Shown in pieces: positions 38,517-47,842 of a stretch of 64,000 nt of DNA. The stretch spans positions 1-64,000 of the forward strand of contig SVBB01000001.1 of NCBI GenBank assembly GCA_015059105.1. Direction: 5' to 3'. A program made the position numbers and the translations under genes. This DNA is from Erysipelotrichaceae bacterium. Lineage in GTDB: Bacteria; Bacillota_I; Bacilli_A; RFN20; CAG-826. The notes beneath the pieces were generated by a model. That model saw only the letters and a list, made by a program, of their open reading frames with translations. It searched no databases and had not been told where the DNA came from. Numbering within the stretch: the first letter of the stretch is position 1; each line of letters starts with the position of its first letter.

Positions 38517-39575
38517 TTATTTTATTAAAGATAGTAACGATTCATTTGTTAAGAGGTTATTAATTTCTTCAAAGGTCGTTATTTTCTTTTCTTTAGTAGC
38601 GTAATATAACATAGAAACTATCGCATCATCGTCGTTAGTTATATTGATATATTCTTTTTCTTTATATCCTTTTAATTGCTCTTCAATAAGAGTGATCATA
38701 TATCTTCTAAGCAATGCGATTAACGATTCTTCAAGCCAATAATAAGACTTCTTCTTTTCTAGTTTTTTAAGCTTGATATATAAGTTTAAGCCGTCGTTTG
38801 GATTATGCCATAAATCATAATAGATGAAATCATATTGGTTCATATCTACTTTATTTAGATAATCTAAAGCATCGCTTTTAATGATTTCAATTTTCTCTTT
38901 ATGTGGGAAATAGGGGAGGATATTCTTTTTAAAGATATCGATAATCTTTTCTTCTCTTTCGATGATAGTTACTTTCTTTACTTCTTTTTTATTAGAAGCC
39001 ATAAAAGCAAAATATCCTAGACCAAGACCAAAGGTGATGACATTTCCTGTTGCCTTATCAACATATGGCTGCATCGTATTAATCTCATTAGGAGTGATGC
39101 ACATCCATATACCTTCTTTATCGATAAGGGCTAAATAAGGATATTCTTTTTTAAACAACCCTAATGAAGATATTTCTCGATAATTGTCTTCTATTTTGAT
39201 TTCATCAAGGGGGAAGAAAGTAAATGGTTCGTATTTTAAAGTGGTGAGCTTCACATCGTGATTATGGTCTTCAAATGGTTTGATAGTTTGATAGTATGGG
39301 TTAGAAAGATATTTGTTAATATCCTCAAGATTAAATGAATGTTCTAAATACGGTCTCACCATTTTGATATCATCAACATCAATGAGATTTAAAACACTCT
39401 GAAAAAGAAAAGTATTAGTGATATCCTTTTCATTCTCTTTTAAGTAATCAGAAAGATATTCATCGTTATATAAACAAAGGCTATTAAATAAAGAAGCGAT
39501 TTCAATATTGTATGATTTTTGCTTCTCAACATTAATAAACTTTTGACGATCAGAGACGCTTAACTTGATTTCCAT
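38517..39575 (-). CDS. SAM-dependent methyltransferase-like protein
   Basis: A 352-aa protein. The N-terminal 160 residues are unrecognised and mostly helical (KYEPFTFFPLDEI is a notable block). About 170-270 form a Rossmann methyltransferase/spermidine-synthase-like domain: NVITFGLGLGYFAFMAS as motif I, KVTIIEREEKIIDIFKKNIL as motif II, IIKSDALDYL and YDFIYYDLWHNPND. The true start is the ATG at 39575, not the TTG just before it. A minus-strand extended -10 (TGG-TAATAT) ends 7 nt before it, so a leaderless mRNA is likely. Its promoter overlaps that of the divergent zinc-ribbon gene. Confidence 0.75.
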   Translation of the reverse strand: MEIKLSVSDRQKFINVEKQKSYNIEIASLFNSLCLYNDEYLSDYLKENEKDITNTFLFQSVLNLIDVDDIKMVRPYLEHSFNLEDINKYLSNPYYQTIKPFEDHNHDVKLTTLKYEPFTFFPLDEIKIEDNYREISSLGLFKKEYPYLALIDKEGIWMCITPNEINTMQPYVDKATGNVITFGLGLGYFAFMASNKKEVKKVTIIEREEKIIDIFKKNILPYFPHKEKIEIIKSDALDYLNKVDMNQYDFIYYDLWHNPNDGLNLYIKLKKLEKKKSYYWLEESLIALLRRYMITLIEEQLKGYKEKEYINITNDDDAIVSMLYYATKEKKITTFEEINNLLTNESLLSLIK

Positions 39576-39632
39576 CAAATAAATATTACCATATGAAGAG
39601 GAGAAAGTGATAAACTCTTATATCATAGATAT

Positions 39633-40706
39633 ATGAAAAAATTAAAAGCGTACTGTGCCTATTGCCCAAAGGATGTTGGAGAAAAAGAGAGAATCTTTGA
39701 ATACAACAAAGATACGACTTTTTTGGTTTGCCCTAACTGTGGTAAACAACTTAACCCTATTGAAGCACATCACGCCTATCTTTCATTCTTAAGAAAGCAA
39801 GTTCATAAAGCTGATAATTACCTCGACTTTTATGGGCAATATTTAAAAGCATATCAACAGTATGCCTATGTCATCTCTATTGAAAATGAATCAGTGGAGG
39901 CGAGATTAGGAAGAATTCTTTCCTTGTCTTATTTATCAACTTTAAGGAAAGCATATTTCATCGACTGTCTGACGTTGTTTAATACGGAAAAAGAGTCATA
40001 TACATATACCCAACAAGATTTATTAACGTTTCTATATTTTGCAAAAAATATGAATTATATGGCTAAATTATATGCGTCTCAAATTAAAAAAAGATTAACA
40101 ACATATCGATATTTCTATGATGTTGAATGTATCAAATTATATTTTCAAAGAATATTTGAACTAAAAAGACTACTCACTTGCATCTTAAATGAATTGACCG
40201 CACTAAAAGAAGAAATATCAAACCATGAAGTGCTCAATAAAGCTTATACAACATATAGCAATGGAATTGTTAAATTCGGTAGATTTTTAACTGCTGACGC
40301 GAATGCATTAGATGGCTCGGTATATAATTTTGATACCATAGACGAAAAAGGAAATGTCCTCATAAAATTGAAAAAGAAGTACCAACTTAACCATATGTTC
40401 AATTATCGTCATCTGCATCTATATTCAGAGAATAATCGTCATTTGATTAAGGATGATGTTTTCCATTTTTCAAATAGCTTACTAACATCATTAAGAGTGT
40501 GGACAGCAGTGGCTCTTATCACCCTTGTATTGTTCGTTTTAACAGGTATTGCTTCAGGTCCATCATTTGTTCTGCCATACGATTGGTTAAAATATGTGAT
40601 GGCCGGTTCAAGCGTGCTATTTTTATTAGCAGCTTTGACATCACTGGTCGTTGTTTTGATTCTTAGAAGAAAGATTAAAAAGATTAAAAGAGGAACAGCT
40701 AGATAA
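39633..40706 (+). CDS. zinc-ribbon membrane protein
   Basis: A 357-aa protein. The N-terminus carries a zinc ribbon (CAYCPKD at 8-14 and CPNCGK at 33-38). The middle 200 residues are helical with many Tyr and Lys, like a TPR-type or coiled region. Two membrane helices close the protein (WTAVALITLVLFVLTGIASG and AGSSVLFLLAALTSLVVVLI). No named family is recognised. -10 TATCAT (39621-39626) is 6 nt before the ATG, so it is probably leaderless and divergent from the methyltransferase-like gene. Confidence 0.7.
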   Translation: MKKLKAYCAYCPKDVGEKERIFEYNKDTTFLVCPNCGKQLNPIEAHHAYLSFLRKQVHKADNYLDFYGQYLKAYQQYAYVISIENESVEARLGRILSLSYLSTLRKAYFIDCLTLFNTEKESYTYTQQDLLTFLYFAKNMNYMAKLYASQIKKRLTTYRYFYDVECIKLYFQRIFELKRLLTCILNELTALKEEISNHEVLNKAYTTYSNGIVKFGRFLTADANALDGSVYNFDTIDEKGNVLIKLKKKYQLNHMFNYRHLHLYSENNRHLIKDDVFHFSNSLLTSLRVWTAVALITLVLFVLTGIASGPSFVLPYDWLKYVMAGSSVLFLLAALTSLVVVLILRRKIKKIKRGTAR

Positions 40707-40938
40707 CTATTCGTTTTATCCTATTCTTTTTTAAATATACATATTTGCATATAACAGAAAAAATATAAAATAATTAACAAATATTGAAAAAAAGTATGTA
40801 AATACAAGTTATTTATAAATATATTTTTATTAGATTTAACAAGATAACATCATTAATGATAACCTACTAATATGTATTTTATATTACGCATTTATCTATG
40901 CATTTATCATGTGTTAGAATAAATAAGGGGGTAATAAA

Positions 40939-41523
40939 ATGACTATTGAAGAAGATATAAAAAGAATATTAGATAATGATGAAGAAATCATTAAAACATA
41001 TAGACCAAACAAAAAGAGATTTGTTTTTATTAATTTCTGCTTAACTTGTTTATTTTTCTTGATTCCTATCGGAGTTTTTATTTTTGGAGTTTTTGGCTTA
41101 TCAGGAGTTGTGAGTTTTGTTAATGAAGCAGGAGAAAGGGAATTTGGTGGACCAATTGGTTTAATGGCTTTCGGTGGTTTCGGATTATTGATCCTTGCTG
41201 TTCACGGCATAAGCTTATTTGTACGTTACAAGAAAACATATTATATCGTTAGCAATAAACGCTTGATTATCAGAACTGGCTTTATCGGCGCGGATTATAA
41301 ATCAATTCCACTTGAAACTGTTGGAGTTGTGGATGTTCGTGTTGATTTCCTTGATAAATTAGTAAAAAACGATACAGGGACGATTGTTTTTGGAAGCGCT
41401 TCTTCTCCTGTTGTTAATCGTGAAAATACAATTTTTGCATTTAGCCATATTGATAATCCATATCAGAGCTATAAAGAGGTCAAAGAAATCATTTCTAATA
41501 AACAAAATGAAAAAGTTTCTTGA
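40939..41523 (+). CDS. bacterial PH-domain membrane protein (YdbS-like)
   Basis: A 194-aa protein. Two membrane helices (about 28-55 and 76-98) precede a bPH2-type domain (KTYYIVSNKRLIIRTGFIGA, YKSIPLETVGVVDVRVDFLD, GTIVFGSAS). Such proteins are membrane-associated and of unclear function. AAGGGGG precedes the ATG. The 230 bp upstream are AT-rich and hold no gene. It ends 59 nt before rpmG. Confidence 0.82.
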   Translation: MTIEEDIKRILDNDEEIIKTYRPNKKRFVFINFCLTCLFFLIPIGVFIFGVFGLSGVVSFVNEAGEREFGGPIGLMAFGGFGLLILAVHGISLFVRYKKTYYIVSNKRLIIRTGFIGADYKSIPLETVGVVDVRVDFLDKLVKNDTGTIVFGSASSPVVNRENTIFAFSHIDNPYQSYKEVKEIISNKQNEKVS

Positions 41524-41582
41524 TTAGTTTAGATAGTATCATTAAAATAAGTTAGCAATATAAAACATAGGGAGGGGTTAAA

Positions 41583-41729
41583 ATGAGAGAAAAAGTGATT
41601 TTGGTTTGCTCCGAATGTTTATCTCGAAACTACACGACATCGATAAATAAAGATGGCAAGAAGATAATTGAGGTGAACAAATATTGCAAGAAATGTGGAA
41701 AGATGACTCCACATAAGATTAGTAAATAA
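41583..41729 (+). CDS. rpmG: ribosomal protein L33
   Basis: A 48-codon gene. The protein begins [20 protein letters not shown] and has two Cys pairs (CSEC, CKKC), the zinc-binding C+ form of L33, ending TPHKISK. A GGGAGGGG Shine-Dalgarno precedes ATG 41583. It is followed by secE and nusG, the standard Bacillus order. Confidence 0.95.
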   Translation: MREKVILVCSECLSRNYTTSINKDGKKIIEVNKYCKKCGKMTPHKISK

Positions 41730-41744
41730 AATAGGGAGGTCTTT

Positions 41745-41948
41745 ATGGGGTTAAAAAACTTTACAAAAGGTGTCGTTAAAGAAGGCAAACGCGTGAGATG
41801 GCCTAAGAGAGATGTCTTAATTCCATCAATCGTCGTCGTTGTTGTTATCGCCGTGTTCTTTGGTCTTATCTTATTCGCGGAAGACTGGGCTGGTAACTCT
41901 TTAATTCAAATTCTTAAAAACGCATTCAATAATGGAGGTGCACAATAA
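41745..41948 (+). CDS. secE: preprotein translocase subunit SecE
   Basis: A 67-aa single-helix subunit of the SecYEG channel. KEGKRVRWPKRDVLIPS is the amphipathic conserved start and VVVVIAVFFGLILF the membrane helix. Its stop overlaps nusG (TAATG). GGGAGG precedes the ATG. Confidence 0.95.
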   Translation: MGLKNFTKGVVKEGKRVRWPKRDVLIPSIVVVVVIAVFFGLILFAEDWAGNSLIQILKNAFNNGGAQ

Positions 41949-42556
41949 TGCCTGATATCAAATTCACAGATTCTACTACAGATATTCGTGATGAAAATTC
42001 TAATCAAGCCCAATTAGGTGAAAAAGCTTGGTATGTGTGTAACGCATATGCGACACACGAAAAGAAAGTTGCGGACAACTTAAAAAGACGTGTTGAGTCC
42101 ATGGGACTTCAAGACTTCATCTTCCGTATCATCGTTGCCGAACAAGATGTTCCAGTGATGAAGGATGGTGTTCCAACTGATAAAACTAGAAAGAAGAACT
42201 TATATCCAGGTTACATCTTCATTGAAATGATCATGACTGACTATGCTTGGTATGTCGTTAGAAACACTCCAGGTGTTACTGGCTTTATCGGATCTAGTGG
42301 TAAAGGCACTAAACCATTCCCAGTGCCAAGAGAACAAATCGAACCAGTCTTAAAGAGAATGGGCATGGTTGATGAATCCATGTATGACCGTTATAACGAA
42401 GGTGACTACATCAAAGTTATTCACGGCGCTCTTGAAGGTACTGAAGGTAGAATCGTTTCTATCAATAAAGAAACTGGCGAAGTTGAAGTTGAAACTAGCT
42501 TCTTCGGTAGAACGACTAAAGCCCAAGTCGACTTCTCTGAAATCGAAAAAATCTAA
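41948..42556 (+). CDS. nusG: transcription termination/antitermination protein NusG
   Basis: A 202-aa elongation factor that binds RNA polymerase and couples it to ribosomes. The N-terminal NGN domain (WYVCNAYATHEKKVADNLKR, KKNLYPGYIFIEM, NTPGVTGFIGS) is followed by a KOW domain (DYIKVIHGALEGTEGRIVSI). It has an extra N-terminal tail of about 25 residues. A strong terminator follows, so the operon ends here and does not run into rplK. Confidence 0.97.
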   Translation: MPDIKFTDSTTDIRDENSNQAQLGEKAWYVCNAYATHEKKVADNLKRRVESMGLQDFIFRIIVAEQDVPVMKDGVPTDKTRKKNLYPGYIFIEMIMTDYAWYVVRNTPGVTGFIGSSGKGTKPFPVPREQIEPVLKRMGMVDESMYDRYNEGDYIKVIHGALEGTEGRIVSINKETGEVEVETSFFGRTTKAQVDFSEIEKI

Positions 42557-42573
42557 TACTATTAGAACAAACA

Positions 42574-42605
42574 AAAATCCAAGCGTTGAACTTGGATTTT
42601 TTTGT
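42574..42605 (+). terminator. terminator of rpmG-secE-nusG
   Basis: AAATCCAAG pairs perfectly with CTTGGATTT around CGTTGAA, followed by a T run. Confidence 0.9.
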
Positions 42606-42619
42606 TGTTTAAGAATTGA

Positions 42620-43291
42620 CTATCTTTGTTTTCCGTTAATTGATTCACGGAAGGCTTTGACTTCTTTGTTTGTACCGACGACATAGATCATATCATCTGG
42701 AAGAATGGAGTCATTACCGCCTGGAACGAAGGATGAGTTCTTTCTTCTAATTAAGACGATGTTAACACCGTATAAGTTTTTGGAATTGATTTCTTTAAGT
42801 TGTTTTGGAACAAATCCTGGATTGACAACGATAGAAACAACAGAATATTTATCATCGAGTTTATAGAAGTCTTTATAGTCATCATTGCCAAGTCTATTAG
42901 CGAGGGCTTGACCAGCGGCTCTTTGAGGAGTGATAACTTCAGTCGCGCCTAATTTCTTCATAATTGGGATATAGGAATCATCATCGACACGAACGATGAC
43001 GTGAGAAACACCGATATCTTTAAGTAAGACAGTGGTAAGAACACTGGCTTCTTGGTTACTACCAAAGGCGACAATCGCGTATTCAACATCTTTAATACCG
43101 AGTTCTCTTAACGCTTGTTCATCAGAGCTATCTGCGACATATGATGTTGGGAGAATATTAGAAACTTTTTTAATCGCTGATTCATCTTTATCAATCGCGA
43201 CGACGTCCATTCCTAAATCGATCAATTCTTCGACGACGCTTCGTCCAAATTGACCAATACCGATAACTGCAAATGATTTTGCTTTTGCCAT
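42620..43291 (-). CDS. ktrA: Ktr/Trk potassium uptake regulatory subunit
   Basis: A 223-aa cytosolic gating subunit. The N-terminal RCK domain has the NAD(H)/ATP-binding GIGQFGRSVVEELIDLG and the acidic end of strand 2 (VVAIDKDE). A C-terminal RCK_C domain (about 140-220) is a site where c-di-AMP binds in Bacillus/Staphylococcus relatives. AAGGAGG precedes the ATG. It lies 16 nt behind ktrB in the same operon. Confidence 0.93.
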   Translation of the reverse strand: MAKAKSFAVIGIGQFGRSVVEELIDLGMDVVAIDKDESAIKKVSNILPTSYVADSSDEQALRELGIKDVEYAIVAFGSNQEASVLTTVLLKDIGVSHVIVRVDDDSYIPIMKKLGATEVITPQRAAGQALANRLGNDDYKDFYKLDDKYSVVSIVVNPGFVPKQLKEINSKNLYGVNIVLIRRKNSSFVPGGNDSILPDDMIYVVGTNKEVKAFRESINGKQR

Positions 43292-43307
43292 AATTTTTCC
43301 TCCTTAA

Positions 43308-44690
43308 TTAACCAATTAAGATTTCTTCTTCAACGAAGCGGTAGTGGGTATCCGCTTCAACATTCATATTAGAGGAGAACACTTGGAACATAGTCATTGG
43401 ACCAAGTCTTCCTAAAAACATTAACACACACATGGTAATTTTGCTACCTACACCTAATGTCGCAGTGAGTTCAGTAGTGAAGCCAGTCGTGGAGAATCCG
43501 GCGATGACTTCATATATAACGTGTTCACCTGTAGCAAGGCTATTACCATTTTCAAAGATTGATATTAACAAATATCCAAACATAACGATGAGGATAGAAG
43601 TAATGAAAACCGCCATCGATTTGACAATCATGTTTTGGGAATAATAACGTTTGAACGCCGCGACCTTCTTACCTCTCACATAACACCAAATGGTGAGGAT
43701 AATGATGAAGATAGTCGTGGTTTTAATACCGCCAGCAGTACCTAATGGAGAACCGCCGATGAACATGATGACACAGACGATGATACGACCAGAAATAGTT
43801 AACTGATATGGGTCATAGTTCATAAATCCTGCCGTTCTAGAAGAAACAGTTTGGAATAACGCTTGGAATGGATTCATCGCCCAGTTATTTAGTACACCTT
43901 CGGTGAGGATTAATAAAGCCGTGCCGCTTACGATGATGACAGCAGTCATAATCAAACACATCTTGGTAAATGCTCTCCATTGGTTTGGTCTCTTTTTAAA
44001 GGAGAACACTTCAAAGATGACGAGATATGATATGCCGCCCATCACGATGAGGATAATCATATATGACTGAATGTAATAATAGGCCCATGTTGGGAGATTA
44101 TCGATGATTGGGGAACCGCCACCTAAGATGAGACTAGTACCGCTTAGGATATCAAATCCCGCGTTATTGAATGCGGATATCGACATGAATAAGGATGTCC
44201 AAATCGCATGTGGAACATCTTGAACAGTGAGATAGGCTGGGATACCTAAACCCGCACCAATGAGCTCGATAAAGACAGTGACTAAGAATAATTTTTTGAC
44301 AAATTTGCTGACCTCTGCAACAGTGTCAGAAGAAACGGCTGCAGAAATGAAGGCACGGTCTCTAAATGATAACCTTCTTCTGAACAAAGTAACGAAGAAA
44401 ACGAAGACGGTGATAAAACCTAGACCACCGATTTGGATCATGACCGCCATCACGATTTGTCCGAATAATGATAACTCTGTACCAATACCGCCTACGTATG
44501 AATCAAAGCCGGTCACACAAGTAGCACTGGTAGCGATATATAGCGATTCGACATAATTACCCCATTGTCTAGAACGATGCGCAATTGGAAGACATAAAAG
44601 AAGCGAACCGACGAGGATCACCATGAGGAACGATAATATCACTAATAAGTATGGTGATATTCTTTGTTTTTTAACGACTTTGTGCTCCAT
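43308..44690 (-). CDS. ktrB: Ktr/Trk potassium uptake membrane subunit
   Basis: A 460-aa potassium channel-like transporter with four repeated membrane-pore-membrane units. Filter-type segments are SATCVTGFDSY, AFNNAGFDILS, SSRTAGFMNYD and GFSTTGFT, each with the conserved Gly. With KtrA it forms a K+ uptake system. The operon sits, inverted, between nusG and rplK. No clear Shine-Dalgarno precedes the ATG at 44690. No c-di-AMP (ydaO-type) leader was recognised upstream. Confidence 0.93.
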   Translation of the reverse strand: MEHKVVKKQRISPYLLVILSFLMVILVGSLLLCLPIAHRSRQWGNYVESLYIATSATCVTGFDSYVGGIGTELSLFGQIVMAVMIQIGGLGFITVFVFFVTLFRRRLSFRDRAFISAAVSSDTVAEVSKFVKKLFLVTVFIELIGAGLGIPAYLTVQDVPHAIWTSLFMSISAFNNAGFDILSGTSLILGGGSPIIDNLPTWAYYYIQSYMIILIVMGGISYLVIFEVFSFKKRPNQWRAFTKMCLIMTAVIIVSGTALLILTEGVLNNWAMNPFQALFQTVSSRTAGFMNYDPYQLTISGRIIVCVIMFIGGSPLGTAGGIKTTTIFIIILTIWCYVRGKKVAAFKRYYSQNMIVKSMAVFITSILIVMFGYLLISIFENGNSLATGEHVIYEVIAGFSTTGFTTELTATLGVGSKITMCVLMFLGRLGPMTMFQVFSSNMNVEADTHYRFVEEEILIG

Positions 44691-44756
44691 GATTAATAGA
44701 AGTAATATATAACGTTTTTATTTAAAAGTCTAATGTGAGTAACAACTCATTTACAT

Positions 44757-44786
44757 ATAGTAAAACCACTCTAGATAAAATGTCAA
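44757..44786 (-). promoter_or_regulatory. promoter of ktrBA
   Basis: On the minus strand TTGACA (44786-44781), an 18-nt spacer and TACTAT (44762-44757). The leader to the ATG is about 60 nt. Confidence 0.65.
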
Positions 44787-44912
44787 GAATGTGGAGTGTG
44801 TATTTTTAACCTATTTTTGCTATTTTTGGTAGTGAAATTATGCTAAAAACATCGTAATTTCGATAAAAAAAGTAAATAATAAATTATTTAAAATAAAAAA
44901 AGAAATTTCTCC

Positions 44913-44942
44913 TTGCGTTCATATACGTATATTTGCTATATT
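44913..44942 (+). promoter_or_regulatory. promoter of the rplKA operon
   Basis: -35 TTGCGT (44913-44918), 18-nt spacer, and -10 TATATT (44937-44942) preceded by TGC. Confidence 0.65.
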
Positions 44943-44961
44943 TTTAAGGCATGCCGTCTCG

Positions 44962-45029
44962 TACCTGTATGTGTATGAAAGGTAATGCAGTGTGTGGGAG
45001 AGTGGTGATTCACTCATTAACCACAACAC
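44962..45029 (+). promoter_or_regulatory. rplK leader with probable L1-binding stem-loop
   Basis: Two hairpins lie in the leader. TACCT/AGGTA pair at 44962-44984. A longer stem at 44990-45029 pairs GTGTGTGG with CCACAACAC (one bulge), then, across an internal loop, GAGTG with CACTC around GTGATT. A helix broken by an asymmetric internal loop before rplK is the form of L1 autoregulatory sites; assignment is by position and shape. AAGGAGG at 45045-45051 follows. Confidence 0.5.
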
Positions 45030-45059
45030 GGACTAACTAAAGAAAAGGAGGAAAGTCAC

Positions 45060-45470
45060 GTGAGCAAAAAAATCGCTAAAGTAGTGAAAATGGAACTCCC
45101 TGGTGGTGAAGCTAAACCAGGACCAAAACTCGCTTCTGCCGGTGTTGTCATGCCAAAGTTCTGTACCGACTTCAACGCTAAGACAGCTGATAGAAAAGGT
45201 GAGATCGTTCCAGTCATCATCACTGCCTATGAAGACAAATCATTTGATTTCGTCATCAAAACTTCCCCAGTTGCCCCATTATTATTAAAGGCTGCTGGAA
45301 TCCAAAAAGGATCCCCAAATAGTAAGACCACAATCGTCGGTCATATTACTAAGGACCAACTCCGCCAAATCGCGGAATACAAATTACCAGATCTCAACTG
45401 CAATGACGTTGAAGCAGCGATGAAGGTAATTGAAGGCTCTGCCCGCAACATGGGCATTGTCGTTGACTAA
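45060..45470 (+). CDS. rplK: ribosomal protein L11
   Basis: A 136-aa 50S protein at the GTPase-associated centre. It starts with GTG at 45060, 8 nt after [27 protein letters not shown] contains the conserved GxAxPGP-type loop, here with Glu-Ala-Lys. [18 protein letters not shown] and [16 protein letters not shown] complete the family signature. It is first in the rplK-rplA unit. Confidence 0.97.
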   Translation: MSKKIAKVVKMELPGGEAKPGPKLASAGVVMPKFCTDFNAKTADRKGEIVPVIITAYEDKSFDFVIKTSPVAPLLLKAAGIQKGSPNSKTTIVGHITKDQLRQIAEYKLPDLNCNDVEAAMKVIEGSARNMGIVVD

Positions 45471-45481
45471 GGAGAACTAAT

Positions 45482-46165
45482 ATGAAACACGGAAAGAAAT
45501 ATCTCGAAGCGCTTAAATTAGTCGACCAAGAAAAACTCTATACTGTCGAAGAAGCAGTGGCATTAGTCAAAAAGACTTCTACTACTAAGTTCGATGCCAG
45601 TATTGATGTCAGCTTCAATCTTAACGTCGATCCAAAGCAAGCTGATCAACAAGTCAGAGGCACATTAGTGCTCCCAAATGGTAATGGTAAAACTAAAAAA
45701 GTGTTAGCCATCACTGACAAGGTTGAAGATGCTAAGTCTGCCGGTGCGGATTTCGTCGGTGGCAAAGAAATGCTTGAAAAAATCCAAAAAGATAACTGGT
45801 TTGAATTCGATGTTATCGTCGCCACTCCAAATATGATGGGTGAAATTGGTAAATTCGCTCGTTTACTTGGTCCAAAAGGCTTAATGCCAAACCCAAAGGC
45901 TGGCACTGTGAGCCCAGATATCGTGAAAGCGATCAATGAAATCAAAGCTGGTAAAGTCGAATACCGCGTTGACAAAGAAGGCAATATGCACGTCTCTGTC
46001 GCCAAAGTTTCATTCGACGAAAAGAAGGTAGTGGAAAACGTCAACGCCTTAACTGATGCAATCATCAAGGCTCGTCCTGCTTCCGTAAAAGGTACATACT
46101 TTAAAAATGCGGTCCTCACTACGACCATGGGCCCAAGCGTACCATTCACATTCAACGGTCGTTAA
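45482..46165 (+). CDS. rplA: ribosomal protein L1
   Basis: A 227-aa 50S stalk protein and translational repressor of its own operon. [59 protein letters not shown] and the C-terminal [16 protein letters not shown] are characteristic. GGAG lies upstream of the ATG, 11 nt after rplK. Confidence 0.98.
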   Translation: MKHGKKYLEALKLVDQEKLYTVEEAVALVKKTSTTKFDASIDVSFNLNVDPKQADQQVRGTLVLPNGNGKTKKVLAITDKVEDAKSAGADFVGGKEMLEKIQKDNWFEFDVIVATPNMMGEIGKFARLLGPKGLMPNPKAGTVSPDIVKAINEIKAGKVEYRVDKEGNMHVSVAKVSFDEKKVVENVNALTDAIIKARPASVKGTYFKNAVLTTTMGPSVPFTFNGR

Positions 46166-46173
46166 TCAAACAA

Positions 46174-46237
46174 GACTCTAATATACCGAAGACAGTAACG
46201 GAGGTGGACTCTTAATAATGTTACCGAGGCTCTAGAT
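46174..46237 (+). promoter_or_regulatory. L10 ribosomal leader (autoregulatory)
   Basis: The leader of rplJL has the L10-binding kink-turn pattern of Firmicutes: CCGAAGACAGTAACGGAGGT followed after a loop by AATGTTACCGAGGCTCTAG, with AGTAAC pairing GTTAC and outer AGACTCT/AGGCTCT-type arms. L10(L12)4 binding here would repress rplJL translation. Confidence 0.8.
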
Positions 46238-46305
46238 ATAATCTAATCCCCAAGTATATTGGACCCTTCAAACAAAAATTTAAGAAAAAGGAGGTTAGAG
46301 AACAC

Positions 46306-46794
46306 ATGAATCAAGAAGTTTTAAAAGCTAAGCAAGAAACAGTCTCTGAAATCGAAGAGAGAGCAAAAGCTAGCCAAACAATCTTTGTCGCGGAATATCG
46401 TGGCTTAACAGTCGCGCAAATCCAAGAATTACGTCGTGCTTTACGTAAGGAAAACGCTTCCATGTACGTCTACAAGAACTCTCTTGTGGAAAGAGCAGCT
46501 GACAATCTCGGCTATTCCGGATTAAAAGAATACTTGAGCGGACCTAACGCCATCTTCTTCTCTGAAGATGTCTCTGCAGGTGCCAAGATCGTTTCTAAAT
46601 ATGCGAAGAAATTCCCTGAAATCTTAAAGATCAAAGGTGGTGTCGTCGAAGGTAAAGTCGTCGATGCAACTGGTATCAAAGATGTTGCCAGCTTACCATC
46701 AAGAGAAGGTCTTTATGCGATGTTCTTATCGTGCTTACAAGCACCAGTCCGTCAATTTGCCTGCGTAGTTAAGGCAGTCGCGGATGCAAAATAA
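46306..46794 (+). CDS. rplJ: ribosomal protein L10
   Basis: A 162-aa base of the L7/L12 stalk. AKASQTIFVAEYRGLTVAQI, ELRRALRKENASMYVYKNSL and YLSGPNAIFFSEDV are typical. AAGGAGG precedes the ATG. It is controlled by the L10 leader and followed by rplL after 22 nt. Confidence 0.97.
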   Translation: MNQEVLKAKQETVSEIEERAKASQTIFVAEYRGLTVAQIQELRRALRKENASMYVYKNSLVERAADNLGYSGLKEYLSGPNAIFFSEDVSAGAKIVSKYAKKFPEILKIKGGVVEGKVVDATGIKDVASLPSREGLYAMFLSCLQAPVRQFACVVKAVADAK

Positions 46795-46816
46795 TGCCAA
46801 TTAGGAGGAAAAAATT

Positions 46817-47194
46817 ATGGCAAAGTTAACTAAAGAAGAAATTATTGCTTCATTAAAAGAAATGACTGTTGTTGAATTAAACGAATTAGTCAAAGCAGTC
46901 GAAGATGAATTTGGCGTTACTGCCGCGGCCCCAGTCGCTGTTGCAGCCGCTGCCCCAGCTGAAGAAGAAGCTGCTGCTGGCCCAAGCGAAGTCAGCTTAT
47001 TCATCAAATCCGTCGGTGCCACTAAGGTTGCCGTTATCAAAGCCGTTCAAGCGATCACTGGCTTAGGCTTAATGGATGCGAAGAAATTAGTCGATGGTGC
47101 TCCATGTGCCGTCAAAGAACACATCTCTCCAGTTGAAGCTGAAGAACACAAGAAAGCTCTCACTGAAGCTGGTGCTGAAGTCGAAATCAAGTAA
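46817..47194 (+). CDS. rplL: ribosomal protein L7/L12
   Basis: A 125-aa stalk protein. The N-terminal dimer domain ([20 protein letters not shown]) is followed by an Ala-rich hinge and the C-terminal factor-binding domain ([35 protein letters not shown]). A TAGGAGG Shine-Dalgarno is present. Confidence 0.98.
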   Translation: MAKLTKEEIIASLKEMTVVELNELVKAVEDEFGVTAAAPVAVAAAAPAEEEAAAGPSEVSLFIKSVGATKVAVIKAVQAITGLGLMDAKKLVDGAPCAVKEHISPVEAEEHKKALTEAGAEVEIK

Positions 47195-47217
47195 TTTATT
47201 ATCCTTTTAAGTAATCT

Positions 47218-47823
47218 ATGTCCCATTATTATGACCAAGAACCTCAAAGTGTTTCTAATGAACGACTCATTTCGTTCGAGGTTTGTGGGACTAAGGTAAC
47301 CTTATATACCGATAATGGAGTATTTTCTAAAACTCGAGTGGATGAAGGCTCACTTCTCTTGCTTAAGAATGTGATACCCCTTCACCTCTCGGGTAGAATA
47401 CTTGATTTAGGCGCTGGTTATGGCACTTTAGGTCTATCGATTGCCTTAACTAGTCCAGAAGCGAGAGTGGATCTCGCTGATGTTAATATGCGCGCCTTAC
47501 GTTTATGTGAAAAGAACGCGAGGTTATTAAAGGTAGACCAACGAGTCACCTGCCTTCAAAGTGACATATATTCAAATATTGAAGGACCGTATGATTCAAT
47601 TGTTGTCAATCCACCGATACGCGCTGGTAAGAAAGTGACTTATCAAATGTATGAGGGTGCGAAACAACACTTGTCTGATGGCGGCTCTCTCTATCTTGTT
47701 ATAAGAAAAGCTCAAGGGGCAGAAAGTGCTTCCAAATATATCAAAGAACTATTTGGAAACATTGCTCTGCTCGATAGAAAAAAAGGCTATTTGATTTATC
47801 AAGCTAGAAAAGAGACTAACTAA
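47218..47823 (+). CDS. RsmC-like class I methyltransferase (YbxB)
   Basis: A 201-aa SAM-dependent methyltransferase of the RsmC/YbxB type, which in other bacteria modifies 16S r[23 protein letters not shown] is motif I and [10 protein letters not shown] the NPP[YFW]-type catalytic motif, here with Ile. [11 protein letters not shown] is typical of this group. Its place between rplL and rpoB is conserved in Bacilli. No Shine-Dalgarno is obvious 24 nt after rplL. Confidence 0.9.
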   Translation: MSHYYDQEPQSVSNERLISFEVCGTKVTLYTDNGVFSKTRVDEGSLLLLKNVIPLHLSGRILDLGAGYGTLGLSIALTSPEARVDLADVNMRALRLCEKNARLLKVDQRVTCLQSDIYSNIEGPYDSIVVNPPIRAGKKVTYQMYEGAKQHLSDGGSLYLVIRKAQGAESASKYIKELFGNIALLDRKKGYLIYQARKETN

Positions 47824-47842
47824 AAAGAAAAGGAGCCAATCA

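Noticed and set aside
44691-44912. c-di-AMP (ydaO) riboswitch before ktrBA
   Set aside because: The leader after the predicted promoter is only about 60 nt and AT-rich; the conserved ydaO cores are missing.
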